From JAJKIV01 sp036741775 (GTDB lineage: Bacteria > Gemmatimonadota > Gemmatimonadetes > Gemmatimonadales > Gemmatimonadaceae), in NCBI GenBank assembly GCA_036741775.1, contig DAINRQ010000002.1, forward strand, positions 1 to 64,000: a stretch of DNA of 64,000 nucleotides, read 5' to 3'. The notes below the pieces were generated by a model. The model saw only the letters and a program-made list of their open reading frames with translations. It was not told the origin of the DNA and ran no database searches. Every line of letters begins with the position of its first letter. The first letter of the stretch is position 1. This document shows positions 7,291 through 16,735 of the stretch, one piece after another. Made by a program: the position numbers and the translations under genes.

Positions 7291-9741
7291 CCAGTATGGT
7301 GATGCGAGCCGCGCCACTTCCAGTCCCTCGCGTACCCAGCGCGTGAGAACGTTGTGCGCGCTCGGCACGCCGGCGCCGAGGTAGGCAAGCTCGGCGAACA
7401 GAGGCACGTCGCGCTCGCCGAGCACGCGAGCCGCTTCGACAAGATGACCGCGAACGGCGAGCTGCTCTGCGAGCCGCCGTCGCATGAAGCTGGTATCGGC
7501 GAAGAGCGCGTACTCGCTCGGACGACCCGCAGCGAGAATTCGGCTGAGGCGTACGGCCGTCTCGGCCGAGTCGGGCCAACGGCGGAGGATCGTTCGCGCC
7601 GAAACGATCGCGCTCGTGCGAGCGGTGTCGAGTAGTCGAGCGACGCCATTGCGGTCGGACCCGCGTGCAGTCACGAGTGGCTCGATGAGCAGCACACCGC
7701 GATGCTCGCCCTCCGGTGGATTGCGTGCGAGATAGGCTCGCGCATAACGCAATCCCAGTGGTGCGCCGCCGAGGTTGAGGCCGAGCTCCACGGCGTGGAT
7801 GTAGGCCGGCGCGAACGCTGAATCGAGTGCGATCGCGCGGTCGAACGCATCGAGTGCGGCGCGCTCGCTCACCCCGAGCACTGGACCGAAGCCAAAGTGG
7901 TACCGGGCTTCGCCAAGGGCGAACCATGCTTCCGGGTCGTCCGCGTACCGGCGCGTGACTTCATCCAGGGTGGCGAAGAGTCGTCGCTTCAGACTGAACC
8001 CTGCTACGGAACTCGGCGGGTTGTCGGCTGCGGCCGAAAGCGAGTCGGCGAGGAGGAGAAGGCTGTCACGTGGACCGTAGCCTCTATTGACCGCGCCGGC
8101 ACGGAGCAAATACGCCGCGACGAGAGAGTCCTGCTGGAGCCGCAACCACGACGTGACCGCACCGAGCCGGCGCCACGCGAGGGCCAATGTACTGTCGAGC
8201 GTGACGGCGTGTGTGTAGTGAGCGGCTGCCGAATCCCATTGCGTCAGGCGGAGGAATTGCTCGCCCCGCAGAAACGCGCGGAGTGCTTCGAGCGACGTCG
8301 CGGAGCCGATGGTCGCCGCACGGGCAGCGCCGACAGCGATGACCGAGCCGACGCCGCGAAGCACATCCACTGCGATCGAGTCCGTCAGCCGGTCCATACG
8401 CGCAACCGGCTCCTGCCGCGCAGTCTCGACGAGTGATTGCCCAGTTGTCGCATCGAGAACGGTCACACTCGCGCGGACCGAGTCGGTACCCGCACGAACC
8501 AGCCCACCGTACACAGCGGTTCCGGCACCGTGTGCGAGGGCGAATGCGCGAACGGTCTCGCGATCCGCCCTGCCCTGCCAGTCTCGCACGATGCGCGTGG
8601 GCGGCACGGCGCGGAGCGGGCCGGCACCGTCGAGATCACGCGAGATCACGTCGACCATCCCTTCGCGCCATAGCCGCAGTTCCGGGTCCGCGACATCGAA
8701 CGGCGCTACTACTACGACGCTTCGGTCAGCCGGCGCTGGTGTGCCACGCTCTCCTCTGAACATGAGCGTGGCCCCAAACACCCCGAGCAAGACGACGGCG
8801 GCAGGGACTGCTGCCCGCCGCCAGTCGCCGCTCGCGCGCGGCTCACGCGCCTCCCGTGTAGGAGTCGCATCGCTCGTCCCAGGGTCTGCGGTCCGTGCTG
8901 GCCACGCTGCGGGTGTAGCGCGATCGGGCTCCGCGCCCGGGAGGGCATCCGACTGCGGCTGGGACCGCCCCGCCGGCTGCGCATCCGGCGTTAGGTGTTC
9001 GGTCGCCCGGTGGTTCGCTGGTCGGTCCCGGTCCGGCGTGCGCAACCGCTTCACCAGCGCTACCACGCTGGGGTCAGGTGTCGCGCCGAGCTCCTCACGC
9101 AGCAACACCTCGTGCACGCGCGCGTGCTGCAGCGCGGCCGCGGTGTTCCCCGACGCAGCGAGCGCCTCCATCAATCCCACCGCCACCCGCGCGCTGAGCG
9201 GATCGAGCGCCGCTGCACGGTTCCACCAACCGGCAGCGACTTCGGCGTCGCCTCGCGCCATCGCTTCGCGGGCCAGGTGTTCGACCGCCTTCTGCGCTGC
9301 GGTCGCCAGTCGGCGTCGCTCCCCATCGACCCACTGGCCGAATTCTGGGGCGTCCGACAGGTGAACGCCGTCGAGAAATGGGCCCCGGTACAGGCTGACC
9401 GCCGCCTCGAGCTCCCCGGCAGACAGACGACGCTCGAACTCGCCAACGTCCGTCGTTATGAACGCCGGGTTCAGCCGTAAGTCGGTCGTTCCGAGGATCA
9501 CGCCGGCGTCGCCGAGGTTACGGCGGAGGGCGTAGAGGGTCTGCGCGAGCACGCGCCGAGCGTGTAGTGCGTCGCTTTCGGGCCACAGGAGCACTTGTAC
9601 CCGCTCGCGGCTGACGCCGCTCTCGCCCGCGACCGCGAGAATGGTGAGCAACGCCAGCGGACGCCGCTGGGTGGCCGCTCCAGTCAAGAGTGTCGTATCG
9701 GACACCAGCGTCAGCGCGCCAAACGTTCGAAGCCTCAGCAT
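6808..9741 (-). CDS. SARP/BTAD-type transcriptional regulator with membrane segment and TPR tail
   Basis: A 977-residue protein. Residues 1-95 are an OmpR-like winged helix as in SARP activators (MLRLRTFGALTLVSD, then LLTILAVAG and LWPESD). Residues about 95-240 form the bacterial transcriptional activation domain with helical repeats and end in ELGATPDPSV. A linker rich in Pro/Arg is followed by a membrane segment (about residues 315-333). The outer part starts with a TolB/FlgO-like domain (VVVAPFDVADP...GMVDVISRDL) and continues with TPR-like helices to the end. Such membrane-bound SARP proteins are common in Gemmatimonadota and probably link an external signal to transcription. Target genes are unknown. 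The stop TAG is inside CGTTAGG, and it converges on the truncated kinase with overlap. Confidence 0.85.
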   Translation of the reverse strand: MLRLRTFGALTLVSDTTLLTGAATQRRPLALLTILAVAGESGVSRERVQVLLWPESDALHARRVLAQTLYALRRNLGDAGVILGTTDLRLNPAFITTDVGEFERRLSAGELEAAVSLYRGPFLDGVHLSDAPEFGQWVDGERRRLATAAQKAVEHLAREAMARGDAEVAAGWWNRAAALDPLSARVAVGLMEALAASGNTAAALQHARVHEVLLREELGATPDPSVVALVKRLRTPDRDRPANHRATEHLTPDAQPAGRSQPQSDALPGAEPDRATPAAWPARTADPGTSDATPTREAREPRASGDWRRAAVPAAVVLLGVFGATLMFRGERGTPAPADRSVVVVAPFDVADPELRLWREGMVDVISRDLDGAGPLRAVPPTRIVRDWQGRADRETVRAFALAHGAGTAVYGGLVRAGTDSVRASVTVLDATTGQSLVETARQEPVARMDRLTDSIAVDVLRGVGSVIAVGAARAATIGSATSLEALRAFLRGEQFLRLTQWDSAAAHYTHAVTLDSTLALAWRRLGAVTSWLRLQQDSLVAAYLLRAGAVNRGYGPRDSLLLLADSLSAAADNPPSSVAGFSLKRRLFATLDEVTRRYADDPEAWFALGEARYHFGFGPVLGVSERAALDAFDRAIALDSAFAPAYIHAVELGLNLGGAPLGLRYARAYLARNPPEGEHRGVLLIEPLVTARGSDRNGVARLLDTARTSAIVSARTILRRWPDSAETAVRLSRILAAGRPSEYALFADTSFMRRRLAEQLAVRGHLVEAARVLGERDVPLFAELAYLGAGVPSAHNVLTRWVREGLEVARLASPYWSARRDTFALQELLTRMRARATTSTDAGNASSGDARVRAAYDTASVLAHLALARGDSATALKRLLALPDTLCPECYVDRLVRARLLLAAGRAAEAVTALEEPLVAFLTPIEVVFAVERARAARASGARRVADEACRFVRAAWAHGDAGPRTTMREVCPERR

Positions 9742-10095
9742 CTAATCGCCACCGAACGTTCGTCGCATCCGAAGCGGCAGCGCCATCGGCTTCTACTTGT
9801 CAAACATATGATCCCATCATACGACCAGCCATCGTTCGCGCAAGCCCGCGGCGACGGCAACGGCAGGCGTGCGCGTTAGGCGTACCGACCTCGTGCATGG
9901 TGTACGCAGTTACCTCGAATGCCTGGACAGGCTCTGCGCTTTGCGCAGCCAGGTGTGACACGATTGCCGCAGCGTCCCCACCTGAACCCCGCGCGAATAC
10001 GCGTGAGGGAGATCGGCTCCGAATTCCGCTTCAGAGATAGGGATCCGGCGTGAAAGCCTGCCGACCCAACACTCTCCACAGACAGGAGCGCTCCC
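9742..10095. other. 354-bp divergent intergenic region
   Basis: It separates the minus-strand SARP gene from the plus-strand TPR gene. It holds a dyad TATGAT-CCC-ATCATA (9807-9821), about 66 bp upstream of the SARP start, and one CGTTAGGC (9874-9881). A TTGTCA on the plus strand (9798-9803) is a weak -35 candidate with no good -10. I see no gene in it. Confidence 0.55.
9807..9821. promoter_or_regulatory. Short dyad TATGAT-CCC-ATCATA, possible operator
   Basis: A perfect 6-bp inverted repeat with a 3-bp centre in an AT-rich pocket of an otherwise GC-rich divergent intergenic region. Its position between two starts suits a regulator site. No binding protein can be named. Confidence 0.35.
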
Positions 10096-11784
10096 ATGCT
10101 CAGCCGTTCTTTCCGCGCGACCTCCGCCATCCTCGCTCTGCCACCGCTGCTCTCGGTAGCGATGCCCGCGTTGGCCCAGGAACATCGCCACCGCGACCAC
10201 GGCGGCGCGGCTCCACACGAGCACCACACTACGGGCCGGCCTGCCCTGCTCCCCGGGCTCGGCGACTGGCGGCATCCAATCACCACGCGCCTCAGAAACA
10301 CCCAGCAGTTCTTCGATCAGGGATTGCGTCTTACCTACGCGTTCAACCACGACGAAGCCGAGCGATCGTTCAGAGAGGCGGCGCGCCTGGACTCGACGTG
10401 TGCAATGTGCTGGTGGGGTGTGGCATACGCCGCGGGGCCGAACATCAACCTCCCGATGACCGAAGACGGCGAGAAGCGTGCGCTCGCGGCCGTGCGCCAG
10501 GCACAACGTCTCGCGTCAGGCGCCTCGAAGCGCGAGCAGGCGTACGTGAACGCGATGGCGCACCGCTTCGGCGAGCCCGCCGGCGCCAACCGCGCGGCGC
10601 GCGACAGCGCGTACGCGACCGCAATGCGCGACGTGGCCAGCCGATGGCCGGACGACATCGACGCACAGGTCCTCTACGCAGACGCGCTGCTCAACCTGCG
10701 CCCATGGAACCAGTGGACGGCGGATGGGCAACCCCAACCAGGTACGCTCGACGTCATTGCGACGCTCGAACGCGCCCTCGCGAAGACGCCGGACCACGCC
10801 GGCGCATGCCACTTCTACGTGCACGCCGTGGAAGCATCGCCAACTCCAGACCGCGCGCTTCCGTGCGCCGAGCGTCTGCCCCGACTCATGCCGGGCGCGG
10901 GACACGTCGTGCACATGCCGGCGCACGTCTACCTCCGCGTGGGCCGCTACGCCGACGCCGCTCGGGCCAACATCGAGGCGGTCGCGGCGGATCGCCGGTA
11001 CGTACCGGCTCACGCGGCTCCCGGCGACTTCTACCCGACGTTCTACCCCGCACATAACGAGCACTTCCTCTGGATGGTGTACGTGCTATCGGGCCAGCGC
11101 TCGCGTGCGCTCGCGTCGGCGAAGGAGCTCACCCGCACGGTCTCGGTCGCCGACGCTCGAGCGAACGCGTCGCTCGAGGCATTCCTCTCGGGCGAAGTCC
11201 TCACGCACGCACGCTTCGGCGACTGGGACGCCGTGCTGGCAGAGCCGGCGCCACCATCTGAGCTGCGCTACCTGCGCGGGATGTGGCACTACGCGCGTGG
11301 CCTCGCACAGGCCGCCCGCGGGAACATCGCCGCGGCCACGACGGAGCTCGACTCGCTACGCCAACTCGCGGCAACGACACCAGCGTCGGTGATCATCATC
11401 CTCAGCCCGGCGCCAACACTGCTCGAGCTTGCGGCCGAGGTTCTCGCGGCCGAGGTGGCCTTGCGTGAAGGCCAGGTGGATCGAGCGATCGCACATCTGC
11501 GTGAGGCCGTGCGACGCGAGGCCGCGCTGACTTACGACGAGCCGCCACCCTGGTATCACTCGACGCGCCACATCCTCGGCTCCGCGCTTCTCTCGGCGGG
11601 ACGTGTGAGCGAAGCCGAGGCGGCGTTCCGCGATGACCTGCGTGTTTACCGCGAGAACGGGTGGTCGCTGGCGGGGCTCGAGCGAGCGTTGCGCGCGCAG
11701 GGGCGTGACGCAGAAGCCGCGAGCGTTGCCGAGCGGCTCGCGACGGCGTGGCGCGATGCGGACGTGCCGGCGACGCTACCCTAG
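10096..11784 (+). CDS. Exported TPR-repeat protein
   Basis: A 562-residue protein with a signal peptide (residues 1-27, ending SVAMPALA-QE) followed by a His-rich segment (residues 29-46) that could bind metal. The rest is helical TPR-like repeats: for example FNHDEAERSFREAARLD (about 88-104), with CAMCWWGVAYAAGPN next. The family is a widespread secreted TPR protein of unknown function in soil bacteria. AGGAG lies eight bases before the ATG. It converges with the TIR gene; the two stops overlap by 4 nt (11781-11784). The His-rich segment may point to a copper or other metal role, but this is inference. Confidence 0.8.
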   Translation: MLSRSFRATSAILALPPLLSVAMPALAQEHRHRDHGGAAPHEHHTTGRPALLPGLGDWRHPITTRLRNTQQFFDQGLRLTYAFNHDEAERSFREAARLDSTCAMCWWGVAYAAGPNINLPMTEDGEKRALAAVRQAQRLASGASKREQAYVNAMAHRFGEPAGANRAARDSAYATAMRDVASRWPDDIDAQVLYADALLNLRPWNQWTADGQPQPGTLDVIATLERALAKTPDHAGACHFYVHAVEASPTPDRALPCAERLPRLMPGAGHVVHMPAHVYLRVGRYADAARANIEAVAADRRYVPAHAAPGDFYPTFYPAHNEHFLWMVYVLSGQRSRALASAKELTRTVSVADARANASLEAFLSGEVLTHARFGDWDAVLAEPAPPSELRYLRGMWHYARGLAQAARGNIAAATTELDSLRQLAATTPASVIIILSPAPTLLELAAEVLAAEVALREGQVDRAIAHLREAVRREAALTYDEPPPWYHSTRHILGSALLSAGRVSEAEAAFRDDLRVYRENGWSLAGLERALRAQGRDAEAASVAERLATAWRDADVPATLP

Positions 11785-13406
11785 CGCCTGGACACGACGC
11801 GCATCACACGCCGCGCCTCGACCGCAACGTGATCGCCATCGCCCAACTCGGCCATCCGTCCCTCCCCAACCGCGGCATACGGGACGGCTCGACTCGTTAG
11901 GCGATGGTGGAGCGGTGAGTCGTCGGCCTGGGACGCGATCACGATCGCTCCGGCACGGTCGAACAGCGCATCGACGACCCTCGGTTCCGTCAGACACACG
12001 ACGTGTGAGGCGTCGACGCGTAGCGCGAGCTCTTCCATGTTCGCGATGGTCGCCCGCGCCACGGTGCCGAGGATGGGACCGTGGTGCAGGTGATCGGGTA
12101 CGGGTTCCTTGCGCAACGCGAACCAGCTGTAGCCGTACGGCAGGTCGTCGATCCCGAAATCGCGCCGGAGGTCGTACCTGGCGTTGTCGAGATGGCGGCG
12201 CACGAGGTCGGGTTGGTCCAGATCGATGCCCGACAGCATGGCTTGCAGCTTTCGCGACGGCGGCTCGAGCGCGCCGCTTGGCAGCGGCGTGCCGGTGGTG
12301 TGAAGGGCAGCGAGCGCGCCCGAGTAGAAGACCGAGGATGCCCGCTGCTCACCCATTGTGATTCCCCCGATCGCCGCGATGCGAGCGGCAGCGCCCCCAG
12401 TGCTGAGCGCCTTGATCAGCAGATCCCCGCGCTCGGTCCCCCGTTGCTTGGCCGCCACTCGCCCCAACAGCATCGCGAGACTCGACTTCTTGTCATTGAG
12501 CGGGGATGCATCGAGCTGTGCGGCGACTCGAAGGAGCGTACCCATATCGACCAGCGCCGGATCGAGCTCGGCGAGCTTGGAGTACGCACGCACGACGACG
12601 GCGCCGAGGATGGGATCGGGCGTCGCGGGATCCTCGAGATCGAGATATCGCTGCGCGACCTGTCGGTAGCGCGCGTTCCGCGTGACCGCGAGCGCCAGGC
12701 ACTCGCCGAGGAGCATCCGGAGGTTGTAGGTCGCCGGATGATTCTCGGTATTGCCGGATAGCAGGAGTTGCGCGGCTCTCGAGAACGCGACGAGGGCGAG
12801 TCCTTCAGTGACCGGATCACCGATGTCGAACTGGAGGAGTGCGGTCACGAGCGCGTCACGCGCGGGTGTGGGATCGGGACTCAGCCCGCCGGGGTCGTCG
12901 GCTCGTGCCCGGTCCCACGCGACGTCGATCGTCCGCTCCGCGTCGATGACACCAAGGTCTCCCACTGGACAGAGACGCCTGGTAAGAGCGGCGAAGCTCG
13001 CGTCGAAATCCACCGCGTCCGCGAAGTACAGTGGATCCAGCTCTTGCAATGGTTCGGGGATGTCGCAGGGAGCCCGGACGAGGGGGATGATTTCGTCTCG
13101 GGGACGGCGCGCCAGGAAGTAATCGAGCTCGAACTTGACCCACCCCGAGGCCACCGACGCAGGGCTCAGCACGATCACGAACGTTCGCGAGCGGTCGAGC
13201 GCCGACGTCAACTCCGGCGTCCCACTCAGCTCGCCGGGATCGAGGAAGTGCTCGTCGAGCCACGGCCGCAAAGGCCGGCCGTTGTAGTCGACGCTCGCGA
13301 GCCGCCCGGTGAGACTACGAACCCACTCCTTGTCGGCCCGGTTATGGGAGATGAAGGCGTCGTAGCCGTTCTTCAGTGTCGCTGCTCCCACCGCATCCCA
13401 TCCCAT
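11781..13406 (-). CDS. TIR-domain protein with helical middle and PEP-utiliser-like swivelling C-terminal domain
   Basis: A 541-residue protein. Residues 14-130 form a TIR domain: YDAFISHNRADKEWV (betaA-alphaA), LDEHFLDPGEL (box 2-like), and SPASVASGWVKFELDYF where Glu93 occupies the catalytic WxxxE position of NAD-cleaving TIRs. Residues about 160-400 are alpha-helical repeats with no family I recognise. The last 110 residues (HHGPILGTVARA, AGAIVIAS, LHHR, VPYAAVG, LGDGDHVAVEA) follow the order of a PEP-utilising swivelling domain, with His in LHHR near the phospho-His position. A GTG at about residue 6 is an alternative start. The upstream Kelch gene overlaps it by 34 nt. A role in phage defence or NAD signalling is inference only. 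Confidence 0.75.
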   Translation of the reverse strand: MGWDAVGAATLKNGYDAFISHNRADKEWVRSLTGRLASVDYNGRPLRPWLDEHFLDPGELSGTPELTSALDRSRTFVIVLSPASVASGWVKFELDYFLARRPRDEIIPLVRAPCDIPEPLQELDPLYFADAVDFDASFAALTRRLCPVGDLGVIDAERTIDVAWDRARADDPGGLSPDPTPARDALVTALLQFDIGDPVTEGLALVAFSRAAQLLLSGNTENHPATYNLRMLLGECLALAVTRNARYRQVAQRYLDLEDPATPDPILGAVVVRAYSKLAELDPALVDMGTLLRVAAQLDASPLNDKKSSLAMLLGRVAAKQRGTERGDLLIKALSTGGAAARIAAIGGITMGEQRASSVFYSGALAALHTTGTPLPSGALEPPSRKLQAMLSGIDLDQPDLVRRHLDNARYDLRRDFGIDDLPYGYSWFALRKEPVPDHLHHGPILGTVARATIANMEELALRVDASHVVCLTEPRVVDALFDRAGAIVIASQADDSPLHHRLTSRAVPYAAVGEGRMAELGDGDHVAVEARRVMRVVSRR

Positions 13407-14362
13407 TCCCAGAGATCGGCAAGCGCGCCGAACGGACGCGCGTTACGTCCGCCACCGAACAACACGATTCGCTGCCGCGCCTTGTCGTACGCCAGGGCCG
13501 GTGACCACCGCGGTTCGGGACCCGCGACGGCATGACGTTCCCACATGCGCCCGTCATAGGTCCACGTGTCAGTCGTCGCACTGTCGCCACCACCGAACAT
13601 CACGACCACTCCGCGTGCCTCATCGTACGCAAGGCGATGGTGCGATCGAGGTCCCGGATTGCTCGGCGTCGAAATGCGCTCCCATCTCGTGCCATCCCAC
13701 TCCCACGTGTCGGATCTTCTCTGATCGTCGGCGCCAATGCCGCCGTACATCACGACGCGCTGACGCCGGCTGTCGTACGCCATCGCGTGGTGCACGACGG
13801 CGGCAGGCAGGGATGACGTGTCCGGCCTGCTCCACGTCTCGCCGTCCCATGTCCACGTTCCACTCACCAGCCTGCCCGCCTCGACACCACCGAACATGAC
13901 GACCTTGCCCCGCGCCTCATCATACGCCATCGCGTGGTGATCGCGAGGCCCTGGCGTGCGCACGTTCCTCTCCTCCCAGTGGCGCCCACCCCATTCCCAG
14001 ATGTCGCCGAACCGGGTGCCGCTGCCGATACCGCCGCCACCGTAGACCACCAGCGTTCCTCGGCGCACGTCGAAAGCGGCGGCGGGAAGGTTGCGGCTGC
14101 GTGGCCCCGCGTTCGACAACGGACGCCATTGGGTTCCCGTCCATAGCCACAGCGTGTCCACGAGCCGCGGTGCCCCGCCGCTTGCGCCGCCGAACATGAA
14201 GACGCCGAGTTGCCCGGCTGATGTCATGACATGCGAGTTGCGCGGCCCCGGTTCCTCGACGTTGGACGGCCCCTGCATCGCAGGCCCGATGGACACAGGC
14301 CAGCAAATGGCAACGATCACCGTCATCCCGGTCAATGAGGCGAGACGTGCCAGACCGCGCAT
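13373..14362 (-). CDS. Exported Kelch-repeat protein
   Basis: A 329-residue protein with an N-terminal signal or anchor (TGMTVIVAICWPVS, about residues 11-24). At least five Kelch units follow, each with a GG doublet and the pattern DTWxWDGxxW...GPRxxHxMAYDxxRxxVVMFGG. They should fold as a beta-propeller used for binding. I chose ATG 14362 because GGAGAGGATC precedes it; the frame is open further upstream. The end overlaps the TIR gene start, so the two are probably co-translated, with the Kelch protein outside and the TIR protein inside. CGTTAGG is found 18 bases upstream of the start codon. Confidence 0.82.
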   Translation of the reverse strand: MRGLARLASLTGMTVIVAICWPVSIGPAMQGPSNVEEPGPRNSHVMTSAGQLGVFMFGGASGGAPRLVDTLWLWTGTQWRPLSNAGPRSRNLPAAAFDVRRGTLVVYGGGGIGSGTRFGDIWEWGGRHWEERNVRTPGPRDHHAMAYDEARGKVVMFGGVEAGRLVSGTWTWDGETWSRPDTSSLPAAVVHHAMAYDSRRQRVVMYGGIGADDQRRSDTWEWDGTRWERISTPSNPGPRSHHRLAYDEARGVVVMFGGGDSATTDTWTYDGRMWERHAVAGPEPRWSPALAYDKARQRIVLFGGGRNARPFGALADLWEWDGMRWEQRH

Positions 14363-14529
14363 GATCCTCTCCAGGTGAGCGTTAGGATACGCTCGCGAGC
14401 GGCTCGATCCGCTCGCGCAGTGGCAGGACCATGCCTGGCGGTCAGCGGCGACGGCGACCCGCCCGGGACGAGTCCCGGTCCGGAGGGATGAACACTGCTG
14501 GGGCCGCGGCGCGCCCGTCGGCCTGGGAG

Positions 14530-14919
14530 TTACTCGCGGCTTCGTGCAGAACTCTCCTTCACGAGGGCCGCCGGCGCCTGGCACCGCCACGCTTCCTTCA
14601 ACAGTCCTCTGAGCTCGGCGACGTTCACCTCGGAGAGCCGCACGAGCACGGCGGGAAAGCCGTTGTAGTGCGGCTCAGTGAAAAACTTCGTCGGCTGCGC
14701 GGCGATCATCAGGTTCTTTTCGCTGAGGTTCGCGACGCGCACGGCGAGCACCGCGGGGTTGGGCACGCGCGCCTTCTTCGGGTCCGTGCGCTCCAACCAT
14801 ACCCACGCGAACCCTTTGAGCTTGCCCTTGTTTCGGACCCCGAACGCGAAACGACTATTCTCCTGCTCGGCCTCGGGCAATGCGAGGGCGATACGCCTGA
14901 CGTCAGCCTGCGTAGCCAT
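14530..14919 (-). CDS. MmcQ/YjbR-family protein
   Basis: A 129-residue protein. The start (DVRRIALALPEAEQENSRFAFGVRNKGK), the core VWLERTDPKKARVPNPAVLAVRVAN and the C-terminal NGFPAVLVRLSEVNVAELRGLL with paired helices correspond to the MmcQ/YjbR (DUF419) fold, a double-wing protein of suspected DNA-binding role. Full length for the family. It lies 14 nt downstream of the DinB-like gene on the same strand and is probably co-transcribed with it. Confidence 0.85.
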   Translation of the reverse strand: MATQADVRRIALALPEAEQENSRFAFGVRNKGKLKGFAWVWLERTDPKKARVPNPAVLAVRVANLSEKNLMIAAQPTKFFTEPHYNGFPAVLVRLSEVNVAELRGLLKEAWRCQAPAALVKESSARSRE

Positions 14920-14933
14920 GTGCGCTCGTTAGG

Positions 14934-15395
14934 TCACGGTTCGTCGCCGCTCGGCCCGTAGATCTGGGGCACCGTTGCGCCCATGGGTCGCAGGTACGTC
15001 GAGATCTGGCCGCGGTGATGCACGATGTCGAACAGGAAGCTCCACGCCATCGACGACGCACCCCGCTCGTGCCCGAAGAACTCCAGCGTCCCGTCCCAGC
15101 GTTCCTGCGGGAGTGCCGTCCACCGGTCGCCCATCCGGGCGCTCTGCTTGTCATACTCCGCGACGACATCCTTCATGCTCGCGGGCATGGGCGGCGGGGA
15201 CCAGGTCACTTTGCCGGTCTCGAGCGCCTCGATGATCATCTTCTCCTCGCAGAAGATCTGCCACGCGATCTCCTGCGCGGTCCGCGACTTCGGGTCGGGC
15301 CGGTAGTCGGATCCCTCCGGGATCCGCTCGAGCACTTTTCGCGTCGTCCTGGACTCGTTCGTCCAGAACTTGGTGAAGAGCGATTTCTCGTCCAC
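14934..15395 (-). CDS. DinB-family protein
   Basis: A 153-residue four-helix-bundle protein. The typical DinB/YfiT metal-binding His residues appear to be in the C-terminal LFDIVHHRGQISTYLRPMG helix, and a candidate first ligand region lies in QEIAWQIFCEE. The ending VPQIYGPSGDEP is very common in DinB proteins of this type. Members act as thiol-dependent transferases or are uncharacterised. It precedes the MmcQ gene; CGTTAGGT overlaps the spacer right after its stop. Confidence 0.87.
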   Translation of the reverse strand: MDEKSLFTKFWTNESRTTRKVLERIPEGSDYRPDPKSRTAQEIAWQIFCEEKMIIEALETGKVTWSPPPMPASMKDVVAEYDKQSARMGDRWTALPQERWDGTLEFFGHERGASSMAWSFLFDIVHHRGQISTYLRPMGATVPQIYGPSGDEP

Positions 15396-15558
15396 GTGAT
15401 CTCTCCGGTACGTTGTTCTCTCTGTGCGCCGATCAGGTGTTCTCGTCCGCCCAGAACGGCCGGCACTGCGTCGCGTTCGAAGTTACGGCCAAGGTCGAGA
15501 ATTGCGAAGTTTCCCGATCCAGACGTACGTCACACCCTGCCCGGAACCCCAGGACCCC

Positions 15559-16701
15559 ATGCTCGAGCTCATCCTCGGTCGAACGGCGCGTTTCGGAGTC
15601 GCCACCGTGGCCATGTTCGCCAGCTCGGCACTACCGGACACTTCTCCGGCTCAAGCGAGTGCCGACGCTCCGTTGCGTATCGCCATCGCGCGCCTCACGC
15701 ACACGCACGTGCACATGCTGCTCGGCCGACCGGACCGGGGGGATGTCCGGATCGTCGGCATCTTCGAGCCCGACACGGCCGTCGCCGCGCGTTATGCGGC
15801 GCAGTACCGGTTGGACCGCGCGCTTTTCTTCCCTACCCTGACGGCGATGCTCGACGGCGCGCGACCCGAGGCCGTCGCGGCGTTCGGGTCCATCCGCGAG
15901 CATCTCGAGGTAGTGGAGGCCGCGGCGCCACGGGGCGTGCACGTGATGGTCGAGAAGCCGCTGGCGGTAAGCCTGGATCACGCGCGGCGCATTGCCGCGC
16001 TCGCCGAACGGCACCGGATTCACGTGCTCACGAACTACGAGACGACGTGGTACCCGAGCACGCACGCGGCGTACGACCTCGTTCATCGCGACGCGGCCAT
16101 CGGACCGCTTCGAAAGATCGTCGTCCACGACGGCCACCCGGGGCCGAAAGAGATCGGCGTGCCGGCGGAGTTCCTCGCGTGGCTTACCGATCCGGTCGAA
16201 AACGGTGGCGGTGCGCTCATCGATTTCGGTTGCTACGGCGCGAACCTCATCACGTGGCTCATGCGCGGCGCCGCGCCGACGACCGTCACGGCGGTTACGC
16301 AGCAGATCAAGCCCGACGTGTACCCGCGCGTCGATGACGAGGCGACGATCGTCGTCACGTACCCGGACGCGCAGGGGATCATTCAGGCGTCGTGGAACTG
16401 GCCAGTCTCGCGAAAGGACATGGAGGTTTACGGACGCACCGGCTACGTACTCACGCCTGATGGGCGTACGGTTCGGCTGCGTACGTCCGGCGATCAGCCG
16501 GAGCGCGTGGTGACGCCGCCCGACCGGCCTGCCGCGCTCGGCGATCCGTTCGCGTACTTCCGAGCGGTCATTCGAGGTACGGTGCGCATGGACGACGCTG
16601 ATCTCTCCGCGCTGCCTAACAACCTCACGGTCATGCGAATACTCGACGCAGCGAAGGAGTCGGCGCGCACGGGGCGGACGGTGCGACTCGAGTCGCGATG
16701 A
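15559..16701 (+). CDS. Gfo/Idh/MocA-family oxidoreductase
   Basis: A 380-residue protein. An N-terminal segment of about 35 residues is signal-like (ATVAMFASSALPDTSPAQA), then a Rossmann domain: THTHVHML, VRIVGIFEPD, and the family mark VMVEKPLAVSLDHARRI (EKP with the catalytic Lys). The C-terminal alpha/beta domain contains GGGALIDFGCYGANLITWL. NAD(P)-dependent oxidation of a sugar or related polyol is the family activity; the substrate is unknown. I chose ATG 15559 over the open upstream frame because the family begins near here. It is divergent from the DinB gene. Confidence 0.85.
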   Translation: MLELILGRTARFGVATVAMFASSALPDTSPAQASADAPLRIAIARLTHTHVHMLLGRPDRGDVRIVGIFEPDTAVAARYAAQYRLDRALFFPTLTAMLDGARPEAVAAFGSIREHLEVVEAAAPRGVHVMVEKPLAVSLDHARRIAALAERHRIHVLTNYETTWYPSTHAAYDLVHRDAAIGPLRKIVVHDGHPGPKEIGVPAEFLAWLTDPVENGGGALIDFGCYGANLITWLMRGAAPTTVTAVTQQIKPDVYPRVDDEATIVVTYPDAQGIIQASWNWPVSRKDMEVYGRTGYVLTPDGRTVRLRTSGDQPERVVTPPDRPAALGDPFAYFRAVIRGTVRMDDADLSALPNNLTVMRILDAAKESARTGRTVRLESR

Positions 16702-16735
16702 TCCTCCCCGCTCGTGGCGTAATCGCCGCGGACGC

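Noticed and set aside
9910..10506. 198-codon minus-strand ORF across the divergent region
   Set aside because: It overlaps the TPR gene antisense and has no recognisable domain.
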